A DNA stretch of 64,000 nt from Polaribacter butkevichii (lineage in GTDB: Bacteria > Bacteroidota > Bacteroidia > Flavobacteriales > Flavobacteriaceae): assembly GCF_038024105.1 (NCBI RefSeq), contig NZ_CP150661.1:3439501-3503500 (forward strand). Direction: 5' to 3'. Below, one piece after another: positions 18,195-27,530 of the stretch. The notes beneath the pieces were generated by a model that was not told the DNA's origin, did not search any database, and saw only the letters and a program-made list of their open reading frames with translations. A program made the position numbers and the translations under genes. Each line of letters begins with the position of its first letter. The stretch's first letter is position 1.

Positions 18195-19592
18195 TTATTT
18201 TACAATTTTATAATATTGATAGTTTTTTTTGAGCTCATAAATAAGAACTCCATAAAGTATAAAGTACTCTAAAGCAACAAACCACAAGTTTTCTTGCCAA
18301 GGATTGTTTGCATACGCTTGATAACTAAAAATAATAACAAGTGTCCAAATAACAGGAAAACGGTATTTTGTAAAGACAGATAAAATTAAAGGAGTTGCCA
18401 AATACCAAGGATGTATTGTAGTTGATGTAAAATAATAAAAACACAAACCAAATAATAATGCAGTAATTAATTGAACCATCGATTTATTTTTTCTAAAAAA
18501 CGTAATACTCAATAAAAATAAAATGGTTAAAATTGGTGCTATTTTTCCGATAATAGCAATTTCATTATAACCTCTAAATAGGTAACCGATTTCTCTAAAA
18601 ATATAATAAAAACTCGCATTAAATTCAAAGTTTCTAAACCATAATCCCACAGAATTGGCATAGTTATCTATAAATTCTGATGAATAAAAAGGAAGAAATA
18701 AAATGATTATGGTTGCTAAAGTAATTGCATAAAAAGAAATTAATTTAATAATTTTTTTAGGCTCTAATTTTAAACCGATCCATGTAACTTTATGGGTATT
18801 GCTATTACTAATTGGTTGAACAAACCACTGAAAAAATAAGGGCAAAAACAATAAGGGAATTAACTTTACAGAAACGGAACAGGCTAATAAAATAGCTGCC
18901 CAAACCCATTTTTGTTGATGTAACTTGTAAAGACTCCAAATTAAGAAAAATAACATTACAGGTTCAAAGTGTAGATTGCCTGTCATTTCTATAATTATAA
19001 AAGGATTTAGAGCATACCAAAAAATATTTTTTATAGGTAAGTTTAATCGCTCTAATAATTTTTTTCCAAAATAAAGAATACCGATGTCTGCTAAAATAAT
19101 AATGCTTCTTAAAACTATTACAGATCCAAAAATACTTTTGCTAGCAAACAATGCTGCAATTAAAAAACAAAGCTGATTTATTGGTGGGTAATTGGTATAA
19201 TGACTTCCGTTCATTTCTCCCATACCGTTATACAAGTTATTGGCATCTGCTATAGGATGAAGCCCTTGTTGAATAAAAGTTTCTGGTAATGATAAATAGG
19301 GGTTGAGGCCTTCTAGAATCATGCGTCCATCCCAAATAAATCTATAAAAATCTTGAGATAAATTAGGAATTGCGAAAAGGAAAATCAACCTAAAAAGAAT
19401 AGCCAAACCAATTAAAGTAGAGGTTTGTATGGTTTTACTTTTTATCAAAAAATAAGCACAACCAAAAAGAGCAAACCATAAAAACAGTAGTTTGTTAAAT
19501 TCTGTTCTCTCTAAAAAATAAGCAAAAATAAAATAAGCTATTGTACCAAATAAAATTAGTAAAGCGTCTTTATATTTTTTAAAAAATAACAT
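18195..19592 (-). CDS. Polytopic polyprenol-phosphate-sugar glycosyltransferase (GT87/mannosyltransferase-like)
   Basis: 465 residues with about 11 hydrophobic segments. It contains NLSQDFYRFIWDGRMILEG, where the acidic residue after the first loop is the presumed catalytic Asp of GT-C enzymes, and HYTNYPPINQL. The overall plan fits GT87/alpha-1,6-mannosyltransferase-like membrane enzymes that use lipid-linked sugars on the periplasmic side. It is last in a four-gene operon: its ATG overlaps the upstream GT2 stop by one base (TAATG). The polyprenol-phosphate-sugar synthase two genes upstream may make its donor. Confidence 0.8.
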   Translation of the reverse strand: MLFFKKYKDALLILFGTIAYFIFAYFLERTEFNKLLFLWFALFGCAYFLIKSKTIQTSTLIGLAILFRLIFLFAIPNLSQDFYRFIWDGRMILEGLNPYLSLPETFIQQGLHPIADANNLYNGMGEMNGSHYTNYPPINQLCFLIAALFASKSIFGSVIVLRSIIILADIGILYFGKKLLERLNLPIKNIFWYALNPFIIIEMTGNLHFEPVMLFFLIWSLYKLHQQKWVWAAILLACSVSVKLIPLLFLPLFFQWFVQPISNSNTHKVTWIGLKLEPKKIIKLISFYAITLATIIILFLPFYSSEFIDNYANSVGLWFRNFEFNASFYYIFREIGYLFRGYNEIAIIGKIAPILTILFLLSITFFRKNKSMVQLITALLFGLCFYYFTSTTIHPWYLATPLILSVFTKYRFPVIWTLVIIFSYQAYANNPWQENLWFVALEYFILYGVLIYELKKNYQYYKIVK

Positions 19593-21082
19593 TAGGCTTT
19601 AGAAAATATTGATTTAAAAAACACATAACTAAAACCAATAAAAAGCATAAAATGGAAAGGAAATAGACCAAAATCGCCACCTTGGTTACCAACAATAAAC
19701 GCACTGTACATTCCAAATACAAAATAAATAGCCAATAAACCTTCTAAAACTACGTGGATAGATGGTTTTTTCTTAATGTATTTATTGCTTTTCCATCCAT
19801 CTTTTAAACCATTAATGTTAAATTTTGGTGTACGAATAAATTCACTTTTTTTCCCTAAATGTCCTTCTAAAACAGCAATTGTATTGTGTAAAGAAAAGCC
19901 CATTGCTATAGAAAAGAAGGTGAAAAAGGATCCAATATATTTTATAAATCGTACAAATCCACCGCCATAAATATTTTTAAACATGTACCAATAACACACA
20001 AAAAATATTAATGAACTAATTACAAAAAAGCTCATTACATAAAAGTATATTTTTAGGTGTTCGTACTCATTTTTAATGTATAACATAGGTACGCTTAAAA
20101 CTGCTACCAAAAATATACATGTAAACATAGAACTATTTAATAGATGCAGTAAACTATGAATTTTTGTTTTAAAAGAAACGTTTTTGCTTGTAATAACACG
20201 TTTCATCATTTTCTGAAAATTCTCAGCACCTCCTTTGTTCCATCTAAATTGTTGAGATCTAGCAGCACTAATTACTACGGGTAACTCTGCAGGAGTAACT
20301 ACTTTTTCTAAGTATTTAAATTTCCAATTTTTTAGTTGGGCTCTATAGCTTAAGTCTAAATCTTCTGTAAGTGTATCACCTTCCCAATTACCAGCATCAT
20401 AAATACACTCTTTTCTCCAAACCCCTGCGGTACCATTAAAATTGATAAAATGACCTTGACTATTTCTACCTACTTGTTCTAATGTAAAGTGTGCGTCTAA
20501 AGCAAAAGCTTGAATTTTTGTAAGTGTAGAATAATTTCTGTTGATATGTCCCCAGCGAGTCTGAACCACACCAATTTCTGGATCTTTAAAATACGGTACA
20601 GTTTGGTATAACCAATCTTTTTGAGGTAAAAAATCGGCATCAAAAATAGCTATAAACTCGCCTTTTGCAATTTTTAAACCTTCTTTTAAGGCGCCTGCTT
20701 TAAAGCCTTGTCTGTTGGTTCTTCTAATATGTTGAATATCGATTCCTTGCTCTTGAATTTTTTGAACCAAGTTTGCCGTAATTTCTACAGATTCATCCGT
20801 AGAGTCATCTAACACCTGAATTTCTAATTTTTCTCTCGGGTATTCTAATTTAGCAATGTTTTTTAACAAACGTTCCATCACATACAATTCGTTGTAAACG
20901 GGTAATTGTATCGTTACAAAAGGAATTTCTTTTGTATTAGAGAAATCAAATTTCTCTGAATTATCAACTTTTTTTCTTGCTTTTAAATAGTTAAAAAGTA
21001 AGTTTAATTGTGCTAATGCATACATAAAAATAAGCACTAACGATATTGAGTAAATTAATATAACTATGTATTCTATAACCAC
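19592..21082 (-). CDS. Cellulose-synthase-like family 2 glycosyltransferase, membrane-bound
   Basis: 496 residues, GTG start at 21082. N-terminal membrane helix (about 3-25), then a GT2 core with D,D,D and QxxRW motifs: LDDSTDES, FDADFLP, TEDLDLSYRAQLKNW and QQFRWNKGG. Four C-terminal membrane segments follow (about 305-400 and 445-490). This is the architecture of processive polysaccharide synthases such as CslA/BcsA and glucomannan synthases. The start overlaps the preceding TAG stop by one base (TAGTG), so translation is coupled. Product unknown. Confidence 0.88.
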   Translation of the reverse strand: MVIEYIVILIYSISLVLIFMYALAQLNLLFNYLKARKKVDNSEKFDFSNTKEIPFVTIQLPVYNELYVMERLLKNIAKLEYPREKLEIQVLDDSTDESVEITANLVQKIQEQGIDIQHIRRTNRQGFKAGALKEGLKIAKGEFIAIFDADFLPQKDWLYQTVPYFKDPEIGVVQTRWGHINRNYSTLTKIQAFALDAHFTLEQVGRNSQGHFINFNGTAGVWRKECIYDAGNWEGDTLTEDLDLSYRAQLKNWKFKYLEKVVTPAELPVVISAARSQQFRWNKGGAENFQKMMKRVITSKNVSFKTKIHSLLHLLNSSMFTCIFLVAVLSVPMLYIKNEYEHLKIYFYVMSFFVISSLIFFVCYWYMFKNIYGGGFVRFIKYIGSFFTFFSIAMGFSLHNTIAVLEGHLGKKSEFIRTPKFNINGLKDGWKSNKYIKKKPSIHVVLEGLLAIYFVFGMYSAFIVGNQGGDFGLFPFHFMLFIGFSYVFFKSIFSKA

Positions 21083-21777
21083 TACTTAAAACTGTATTTA
21101 AAAATCCAACCTAATATTTTTATACCTGCAAAGATACTGCCTTTTACGGTACCAGATACTTTAGAAACGCCTATTCTATTTCTATACTTTACAGGAATTT
21201 CTATATAGCTCAACTTTTGTTTTAATGCTTTTAATTGCATTTCTACAGTCCAACCATACGTTTTGTCTTCCATATTTAAGGCTAACAATTTATTGTATTT
21301 GATAGCTCTAAACGGACCTAAATCTGTAAATTTTGCTCCAAAAAAAAGTTTCATTAAAAAGGTAGCTAACCAATTACCAAAAACTTGTTGCGGAGTCATA
21401 GAACCATTTTCTCTTAACTCCTTAACACGAGCACCGATTACAAAATCGGTGTTGTTATTTAAAAGAGGATGAACAAGTTCCGTTAATTGTTCTGGATAAT
21501 CAGAATAATCACCATCTAAAAAAACAATAATTTCTGGTTTTGTTTTTTGTTTGCTGATGTAATCCATTCCTTTTAAACAAGCGTAACCATATCCTTTACG
21601 ATGTTCTTTTAAAACGGTAGCACCTGCATTTTTTGCATTAATTTCTGTATTATCGGTAGAGTTGTTGCTAATTACAATAACTTCATCTACAATTTTAGGA
21701 ATATCATTAATAACATTGCCTATAGAGTCTTGCTCATTATAAGCAGGAATAATAACTTTTATAATTGGTTTTGTCAT
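21082..21777 (-). CDS. Polyprenol-phosphate glycosyltransferase (DPM1-like GT2)
   Basis: 231 residues. GT-A motifs are seen: VIIPAYNEQDSIGNVI at the N-terminus, VISNNSTDN, and FLDGDYSDYP (metal-binding DxD-like). The sequence GPFRAIKYNKLLALNM and a weakly hydrophobic C-terminus fit dolichol/undecaprenyl-phosphate mannose or glucose synthases without membrane helices. It would charge a lipid carrier used by the GT87-like enzyme. Its start overlaps the upstream stop by four bases (ATGA). Confidence 0.87.
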   Translation of the reverse strand: MTKPIIKVIIPAYNEQDSIGNVINDIPKIVDEVIVISNNSTDNTEINAKNAGATVLKEHRKGYGYACLKGMDYISKQKTKPEIIVFLDGDYSDYPEQLTELVHPLLNNNTDFVIGARVKELRENGSMTPQQVFGNWLATFLMKLFFGAKFTDLGPFRAIKYNKLLALNMEDKTYGWTVEMQLKALKQKLSYIEIPVKYRNRIGVSKVSGTVKGSIFAGIKILGWIFKYSFK

Positions 21778-22250
21778 CTTAAATCATTGAGACTGTTTTC
21801 ACTTCTAAACGATGAAAAGTCTGTCCATTCTTTTATTTTTTTGCCCTCTTTATATTTAGAAGCTTTTATTAACTTTTTATTCTTGTAGATTAAGCAATAT
21901 CCATTTTTTAGATTATTTTTTAATTGACATTTATGGTTTATAATACCTTTGTTATCATAAAATAACCACCAATCATTTTTAATTCCGCTTTTAAAATGGC
22001 CTTCTTTCTCTTTAATTGAATTTGGGCTGTAAAAATACCAATATTTAGTCTCTAAACCATCTTTAAAATAACCTTCTTTTTTAATGTTTCCATTTTTATA
22101 ATAGAATTTCCAAAAGGCTGTTTTTTGTTTATTTAAAATCCATCCTTCTTCTTTAAGTAGTCCGTTTTTATAATATTCTTTATGATATTTTTTTTGACTG
22201 AATGATATCAAAGAAAGAAAAAGGAAAGAAATAAGAAGGAGTTTTTTCAT
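21774..22250 (-). CDS. Secreted YwqK/MORN-like repeat protein
   Basis: 158 residues with a signal peptide (MKKLLLISFLFLSLISFSQ). Four to five imperfect repeats of the type YYKNGLLKEEGW, FYYKNGNIKKEGYFKDG and KEKEGHFKSGIKNDWWLF are of the YwqK antitoxin/MORN-variant kind that is widespread in Bacteroidota and commonly exported. It is first in the operon with three glycosyltransferases and may scaffold an envelope complex, but no role is demonstrated. Confidence 0.8.
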   Translation of the reverse strand: MKKLLLISFLFLSLISFSQKKYHKEYYKNGLLKEEGWILNKQKTAFWKFYYKNGNIKKEGYFKDGLETKYWYFYSPNSIKEKEGHFKSGIKNDWWLFYDNKGIINHKCQLKNNLKNGYCLIYKNKKLIKASKYKEGKKIKEWTDFSSFRSENSLNDLR

Positions 22251-22343
22251 GGTTTTATTTTATGCTTTAACAAGCTCAGTAAGACATTTATATTTTAACT
22301 TGTATTAAGTTTTAAATTGCCAACTGAAATTGTAAACAGAATA

Positions 22344-23966
22344 TTACTTCTTGTTCACTAAATCCATTAAATCAACATCGTTACCTAATAAAATTTCTGT
22401 TGGATTGATTCGTCCGTCTTCTGGTCCGTTTTCTAATTTTAAAACCCCTCTTGGGCAAACTGCAGAACAAACTCCACAACCTACACAACTAGAACGTACA
22501 ATGTTTTCTCCTTTCTGAGCGTAAGCTCTAACGTCAATTCCTTGTTCACAATAGGTAGAGCAGTTTCCACAAGAAATACATTGTCCTCCATTTGTAGTAA
22601 TTCTAAATCTAGATTTAAATCGTTGTACAAAACCTAAATATGCAGCCAACGGACAACCGAATCTACACCAAACTCTGTTACCAAAAATTGGGTAGAATCC
22701 TGTACCAATTACACCTGCAAAAATAGAACCGATTAAGAAACCATAAATATCTTGTATGGTTTGGGTTTTAATACCAATTACTTGGTCTGCGCCAGAAAAG
22801 AAAGTGTATAAAGCAAAACCTGTCATCACTAATACAAAAACCAAAACAGAGTGAATGATAATACGTTCTGCTCTCCAAGAAAGTAACGTTTTACTAGAAT
22901 TTTGTCTGTATGGATCACCTAAAGTTTCTGCTAAACCACCACAACCACAAACCCAAGAGCAGTACCACCTTTTTCCGAAGAAATAAACCATTACAGGTAC
23001 CACAACAATTGTTAAAATAATTCCCCAAACTAAAATAAACAGTCCAAAAGCACCACTAGCAAGTAGTTCATCTAGATTCCATCTAAAGAAAAAATCATAG
23101 TCTAACGGAAAAGCATTTTTAAAATCGTACCAAGGTTTTTCGAAACGAACTAAAATTTCTGGAATTAAAAAAGCAAATACTATTTGAAAAAATAAAACAG
23201 AAGTTGTTCTTAAAATTTGATATTTATTATGACGGTATTTTATATACATTCTAATTGCCATTACAGTCATAACTGTACAATATAAAAATCCATATAAAAA
23301 CCATTGACTTGCAGGGTTTCCGCTAAGAGATAAACTAATAGGTTCTACCAAATACACCCAATTTACTATGTAATCTGGATAAAAATAAAGCAGAATGTAA
23401 AAAGTAACTAAAAAGATAAAAGTAAACCAACCAATCCACCCACGGTTTGTTGCGGCACTTAAAAAGATTCCATCATTTTTAATACCTGGTTTACCAAGTA
23501 AAATTACATCTGGTACAATAAACATTAGTGCACCAATTATACCTAAACCAAAGGTTAAAAACCAAGCCAAACCAGTATTGTCTGCAGCAAATCCTTTTGC
23601 TGCTTTTTTAGCAAGTGTAAAACTTAAACTGTGTGGTTTTCCAAAGATTTTATACTGAAATTGTTTTCCTTTTGCGTCCCAGTTTTTTTCTGAATCATAT
23701 TTAGCAATTAATGCATCATAATGATTATTAGAGGCTTCATAGGCGCCTATAACTGCACTAGAAAATTGAAAAATATTTAAAGCCTCATTAGTAACAATTG
23801 CTTTAGAAAGTTCGTCTTTTATAATTTCACTTTTATATCCTTTTTCTTTAATAAAAGTATCTAATTCTGGTTGTGTTAAATTAAAAGAGCCTGTAAAAAT
23901 GGTTCCTATAAAGAACGTTAATCCTAATAGAAAGATAATTAATCCTGTTTGTTTTATAAGTTTCAA
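22344..23966 (-). CDS. Membrane polyferredoxin, NapH/NosR/CcoG-like
   Basis: 540 residues from a TTG start at 23966, since no ATG lies in frame upstream of the conserved N-terminus. Several membrane helices surround Fer4_5-type cysteine motifs (CSWVCGCGG and WCRFGCPLAAYLG). A cytoplasmic two-[4Fe-4S] ferredoxin domain closes the protein (CISCGNCSTYCEQ and CVGCGVCSAVCPRG). It should carry electrons between a quinone pool and soluble donors. The FAD oxidoreductase 58 bp upstream is the obvious partner. It is not a standard RdxA/CcoG, because no cytochrome oxidase assembly genes are nearby. Confidence 0.85.
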   Translation of the reverse strand: MKLIKQTGLIIFLLGLTFFIGTIFTGSFNLTQPELDTFIKEKGYKSEIIKDELSKAIVTNEALNIFQFSSAVIGAYEASNNHYDALIAKYDSEKNWDAKGKQFQYKIFGKPHSLSFTLAKKAAKGFAADNTGLAWFLTFGLGIIGALMFIVPDVILLGKPGIKNDGIFLSAATNRGWIGWFTFIFLVTFYILLYFYPDYIVNWVYLVEPISLSLSGNPASQWFLYGFLYCTVMTVMAIRMYIKYRHNKYQILRTTSVLFFQIVFAFLIPEILVRFEKPWYDFKNAFPLDYDFFFRWNLDELLASGAFGLFILVWGIILTIVVVPVMVYFFGKRWYCSWVCGCGGLAETLGDPYRQNSSKTLLSWRAERIIIHSVLVFVLVMTGFALYTFFSGADQVIGIKTQTIQDIYGFLIGSIFAGVIGTGFYPIFGNRVWCRFGCPLAAYLGFVQRFKSRFRITTNGGQCISCGNCSTYCEQGIDVRAYAQKGENIVRSSCVGCGVCSAVCPRGVLKLENGPEDGRINPTEILLGNDVDLMDLVNKK

Positions 23967-24024
23967 AATAATGATGGGTATTATATGTTTTTATTGAAAG
24001 TTTTTTATGAATGTGAAAGCTTAA

Positions 24025-25371
24025 TTAGTGACTAAAAATCCTTTTCCAGCTTTTCTTTTTTAATTGAATATTTGTATTATTCTCTTGATTGAATTTTGCT
24101 ACAATTTCAGCTTCATGTAATTTAAAAAACTCTGGATCAAAATTAGCATCAGACAAAAACTCTAAAACATGTTCTACAGATTTATTTTCTGTTAACCATT
24201 TATCAAAAATTTCGTGGCGCATTCTAATTCCGAAGGTATTTATCCCCAAGAATAGCTTTGTGTTTTTATCAAAAGAAATGGTAATACATTTATGCTCGTT
24301 TGGGTGTTTCCACTGAAAATAAGCTTCGTTTTCTTTCATGCCTTTTTCACTGAAAACCCAACCATAAGTTTGGTATTCTATATCTAAAAATTTAGCTGAA
24401 TTAAACCAGTGTCCTGGTTTGTATGCTGTTTTGTTACCACAAATTGTTTGTGCCAAAGTTTCGCCCATCATTCTTCCCGTGTACCAAACAGCTTCAATAT
24501 TTCTACGTTGTCCAATAGCTTCATGTTGCTCTGCACAATCACCAATAGCATAAATATTAGGGATGTTGGTTTCTAAAAAACGATTTACTTTTACACCACG
24601 ACCTAGTTCTATTCCAGATTCTTTTAAGAAATCTATATTTGGAGCAACACCAGCTGTTAAACCAACAACATTACACGGAATTTCTTCGCCTGTTTCTTCA
24701 ATAATTATCGATTTTACGCGACCATTTTCATCAGATTTAATTTCTTTTAAATTGGTACTTAATCGTAAGTCTATATGATGCTCCTTAATATGGTCATTAA
24801 TCATTGCAGACTCTTGCGCTGGTAAAACCCCATTCCAAAAACTATCTTCACGTACTAAAAAAGTAACAGGTATTTTTCTGCTTCTTAACATTTCTGCTAA
24901 TTCTATACCTATTAATCCACCACCAACAATTACAGCTCTGTTACAAGCTTTATTATTTGGAGCATATTTTTCTAACTTCTCTAAATCTTGTTTATGGTAC
25001 ATGCCCATAACGCCCTCTAAATCTTGCCCTGGCCATCCAAATTTATTTGGTTTAGAACCTGTAGCAATAATTAAACGATCAAAAGAAAGTGTTTCTCCAT
25101 TTGAAAAATTTAGTTGTTTTTTATCGGTATCTACATTTGATACCAAACCTTCTTTTAAAGAGATTCTGTTTTTCTCCCAAAACCAATTTTCATAAGGTTG
25201 CGTATGTTCAAACTTCATGTGCCCCATGTACACATACATAAGAGCAGTTCTAGAAAAGAAGTATTTAGTTTCTGCAGAAACAATGGTTATTTTGTTGTCA
25301 GAATTTTTTCTGATATGTCTTGCAGCTGTAACGCCAGATATTCCGTTACCGATTATTACAATATGTTCCAT
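24025..25371 (-). CDS. NAD(P)/FAD-dependent oxidoreductase (nitrite/ferredoxin-reductase-like)
   Basis: 448 residues. FAD-binding IVIIGNGISGVTAARHIRK at the N-terminus, a second Rossmann motif VIVGGGLIGIELAEML for NAD(P)H, and NIPNIYAIGDCAEQ near the FAD ribityl site place it in the pyridine-nucleotide disulfide reductase superfamily without a redox CxxxxC. The C-terminal 110 residues are an extra domain. With the polyferredoxin gene directly downstream, a membrane electron-transfer pair is likely. Divergent from the beta-barrel gene at 25542. Confidence 0.88.
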   Translation of the reverse strand: MEHIVIIGNGISGVTAARHIRKNSDNKITIVSAETKYFFSRTALMYVYMGHMKFEHTQPYENWFWEKNRISLKEGLVSNVDTDKKQLNFSNGETLSFDRLIIATGSKPNKFGWPGQDLEGVMGMYHKQDLEKLEKYAPNNKACNRAVIVGGGLIGIELAEMLRSRKIPVTFLVREDSFWNGVLPAQESAMINDHIKEHHIDLRLSTNLKEIKSDENGRVKSIIIEETGEEIPCNVVGLTAGVAPNIDFLKESGIELGRGVKVNRFLETNIPNIYAIGDCAEQHEAIGQRRNIEAVWYTGRMMGETLAQTICGNKTAYKPGHWFNSAKFLDIEYQTYGWVFSEKGMKENEAYFQWKHPNEHKCITISFDKNTKLFLGINTFGIRMRHEIFDKWLTENKSVEHVLEFLSDANFDPEFFKLHEAEIVAKFNQENNTNIQLKKKSWKRIFSH

Positions 25372-25468
25372 AGTTGATTGATTGTTGGGGTTCTGTCGAA
25401 GCTAAAGTTAAGAACTTAATTATTAATCTTGAATTTAATTGAATTTAGAATGATTATAAATAAAAAAG

Positions 25469-25506
25469 AGATTAGTAAGTATCTATCAATAGATTAGACT
25501 TATCTA
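25469..25506. promoter_or_regulatory. Duplicated AGATTAG-N4/5-ATCTA site in the divergent 25372-25541 region
   Basis: AGATTAG at 25469-25475 and 25491-25497, each followed after 5 or 4 bases by ATCTA, forms two copies 22 bp apart. The second contains TAGAT/ATCTA inverted arms. The position between two divergent starts suits an operator; no regulator is identified. Confidence 0.3.
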
Positions 25507-25541
25507 AAAATTTTTTATCAATAAATAGAATCAACCAAGTA

Positions 25542-26420
25542 ATGAAAAAAAATATCTCAAAAGCTATTTTAGCAGCAGTTTTAGTTTTAAATTTAAGTGC
25601 CTTTGCTCAAGAAGAAGACACTTCTAAAAGTAATATTCAAACCTACACACCTTCTAAATTATTAAATAAAGGACAGTGGGATGTTAAGTTTTTTAATGGT
25701 TTGTATACCCAAACAAGATCTGCCAATTCTAGTGGTAAAAGTTCTTTAGATGCAAGCGGACGCTCTAACTTTTTTACAAGTACTTTAGATATTTTTACAG
25801 GAGTATCAGACAACAATCGTTTAAATGTTGGTTTGTTATTAGAGTATAGATCTAATACAAGAAACGGTAAAAGTGCTACATCTGTTTTTAGTTTAGGAAA
25901 TGATGTTAACTCTAGAAAAGGACTTTCTTCTTTTGCTCCTGCAATAAAATGGCAGCCAATTGAAAGTGTAGGTAATTTCTCTATACAAAGTGCTTTTCAT
26001 ATCCCTATTAATAAAGAAGAATCTGATGGAAATGGTGTTTATTTAGATCAAACGGCTTATATGTTTCAAAATAGATTTTTCTATGATTATACTTTACCAA
26101 GCGGAAAATGGCAATTGTTTACAGAATTAGCAACAGAGTATAATTTTGGGTCAGAAGATAGTTTTGCTAATAATACTTTTGTAGTTGCTCCGGGTGTTTT
26201 TATGAGTTATTTTCCGTCAAATAAGTCTACCGTTTTAGGTTTTGTACAACATTCTCAACGTTTTGGAGATTTTACACAAGATTATACCGCGTTAGGTTTT
26301 GGAGGAAAATATCAATTAAATAACACTTTAAATATAGAGGCTTTATACAGTAAATTTGTTAGAGGAAATGATACCGGATTAGGACAAAGTTTTAACATTG
26401 GTTTAAGAGCTTTGTTTTAA
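25542..26420 (+). CDS. Outer-membrane beta-barrel protein, unknown substrate
   Basis: 292 residues with a signal peptide (MKKNISKAILAAVLVLNLSAFAQ). The mature chain alternates polar and hydrophobic residues in many strands (WDVKFFNGLYTQTR; NRLNVGLLLEYRSNTR; FTELATEYNFGS) and ends in the barrel-type C-terminus SFNIGLRALF. It resembles outer-membrane transporter-like proteins of Bacteroidota. Only 23 bp separate it from the GH-like lipoprotein gene downstream, so both are likely co-transcribed. Confidence 0.7.
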   Translation: MKKNISKAILAAVLVLNLSAFAQEEDTSKSNIQTYTPSKLLNKGQWDVKFFNGLYTQTRSANSSGKSSLDASGRSNFFTSTLDIFTGVSDNNRLNVGLLLEYRSNTRNGKSATSVFSLGNDVNSRKGLSSFAPAIKWQPIESVGNFSIQSAFHIPINKEESDGNGVYLDQTAYMFQNRFFYDYTLPSGKWQLFTELATEYNFGSEDSFANNTFVVAPGVFMSYFPSNKSTVLGFVQHSQRFGDFTQDYTALGFGGKYQLNNTLNIEALYSKFVRGNDTGLGQSFNIGLRALF

Positions 26421-26443
26421 TAAAAAACTATTTTAGGGGCTTT

Positions 26444-27448
26444 ATGAAAACATCTAAACTCCTTTTTTTATTGCTGATATTCATACAGTTATCATGCAAT
26501 AGTCAACAGAAAAAAATAAACGGATTAAGTTTTGTGGCATCTAGAGATAAAATTGATACCACACATACCAATTCGGTTTTAAAGGCACAAGGCAATTATG
26601 TTGCATTGATGCCTTTTGGCTTTATAAGAGATTTATCATCACCAAAAGTACAGCACAATACAAGTAGGCAATGGTTTGGTGAAACCAGAAGTGGTTTATT
26701 ACAATATGCCAGCGAATTTCAGAAACATGGTGTAAAAATCATGGTAAAACCTCAAATTTGGGTTGGTCATGGGCAATTTACTGGGCATATAGAAATGGAT
26801 TCTGAAGAAAAATGGGTTGTTTTAGAAAAATCATATTCAGAATTTATATTGGCCTACGCAAAATCTGCCGAACAAATTAATGCAAGCATCCTTTGTATTG
26901 GTACAGAATTAGAAAAGTTTGTGATGAACAGACCTCAATATTGGTTAAATCTTATTAAAGAAATCAGAAAAATATATAAAGGAAAATTAACCTATGCTGC
27001 AAATTGGGACGAATACAAACGTATAACTTTTTGGGATACCATAGATTTTATAGGCATTGATGCTTATTTTCCGCTAAGTGAAAAAAAATCACCAACGGTA
27101 GAAGATTTAGAAATGGGGTGGAAACCACATAAAGAAGAAGTTAAAAGTGTTCAAAAAAAATATAATAAACCCGTTTTATTTACAGAATTTGGGTACCGAA
27201 GTGTAGACTTTACAGGAAAAGAACCTTGGGATGCCAATAGGGTAGAAGGGAGTGTAAATTTACAAGCACAAGTAAATGGTTTACAAGCAATACACAACCA
27301 ATTTTGGAAAGAAGATTGGTTTGCTGGAGGTTTTGTTTGGAAATGGTTTCATAGACATGATAAAGTTGGTGGAGTAAATGACAATAGATTTACACCTCAA
27401 AATAAGCCAGCAGAATTAGTACTTAGAAAGTTATATCAGCAAAAATAG
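26444..27448 (+). CDS. TIM-barrel lipoprotein, glycoside hydrolase family 113-like
   Basis: 334 residues. A lipoprotein signal ends at Cys18 (FIQLSCNS). The fold resembles GH113 beta-mannanase-type (GH-A clan) enzymes: CIGTELEKF puts a Glu at strand 4 (Glu155 or Glu157, acid/base) and LFTEFGYRS a Glu at strand 7 (Glu248, nucleophile). Tyr/Trp residues line the putative cleft (QIWVGHGQF; WKWFHRH). It would hydrolyse mannan- or glucan-like chains at the cell surface or periplasm. An AGGGG tract six bases before the ATG is a rare Shine-Dalgarno-like sequence for this group. Confidence 0.8.
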   Translation: MKTSKLLFLLLIFIQLSCNSQQKKINGLSFVASRDKIDTTHTNSVLKAQGNYVALMPFGFIRDLSSPKVQHNTSRQWFGETRSGLLQYASEFQKHGVKIMVKPQIWVGHGQFTGHIEMDSEEKWVVLEKSYSEFILAYAKSAEQINASILCIGTELEKFVMNRPQYWLNLIKEIRKIYKGKLTYAANWDEYKRITFWDTIDFIGIDAYFPLSEKKSPTVEDLEMGWKPHKEEVKSVQKKYNKPVLFTEFGYRSVDFTGKEPWDANRVEGSVNLQAQVNGLQAIHNQFWKEDWFAGGFVWKWFHRHDKVGGVNDNRFTPQNKPAELVLRKLYQQK

Positions 27449-27496
27449 ATTTTTAAAAATATGACGAATATCCTATGTATTTCTATATTTAGCCTT

Positions 27497-27504
27497 TAAA
27501 TTTG
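27497..27504 (+). promoter_or_regulatory. TAnnTTTG promoter element of the universal stress gene
   Basis: TAAATTTG fits the Bacteroidota -7 consensus, 27 bp upstream of the ATG at 27531. Confidence 0.5.
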
Positions 27505-27530
27505 TATTCATAACCTAAAAATTCACCATT

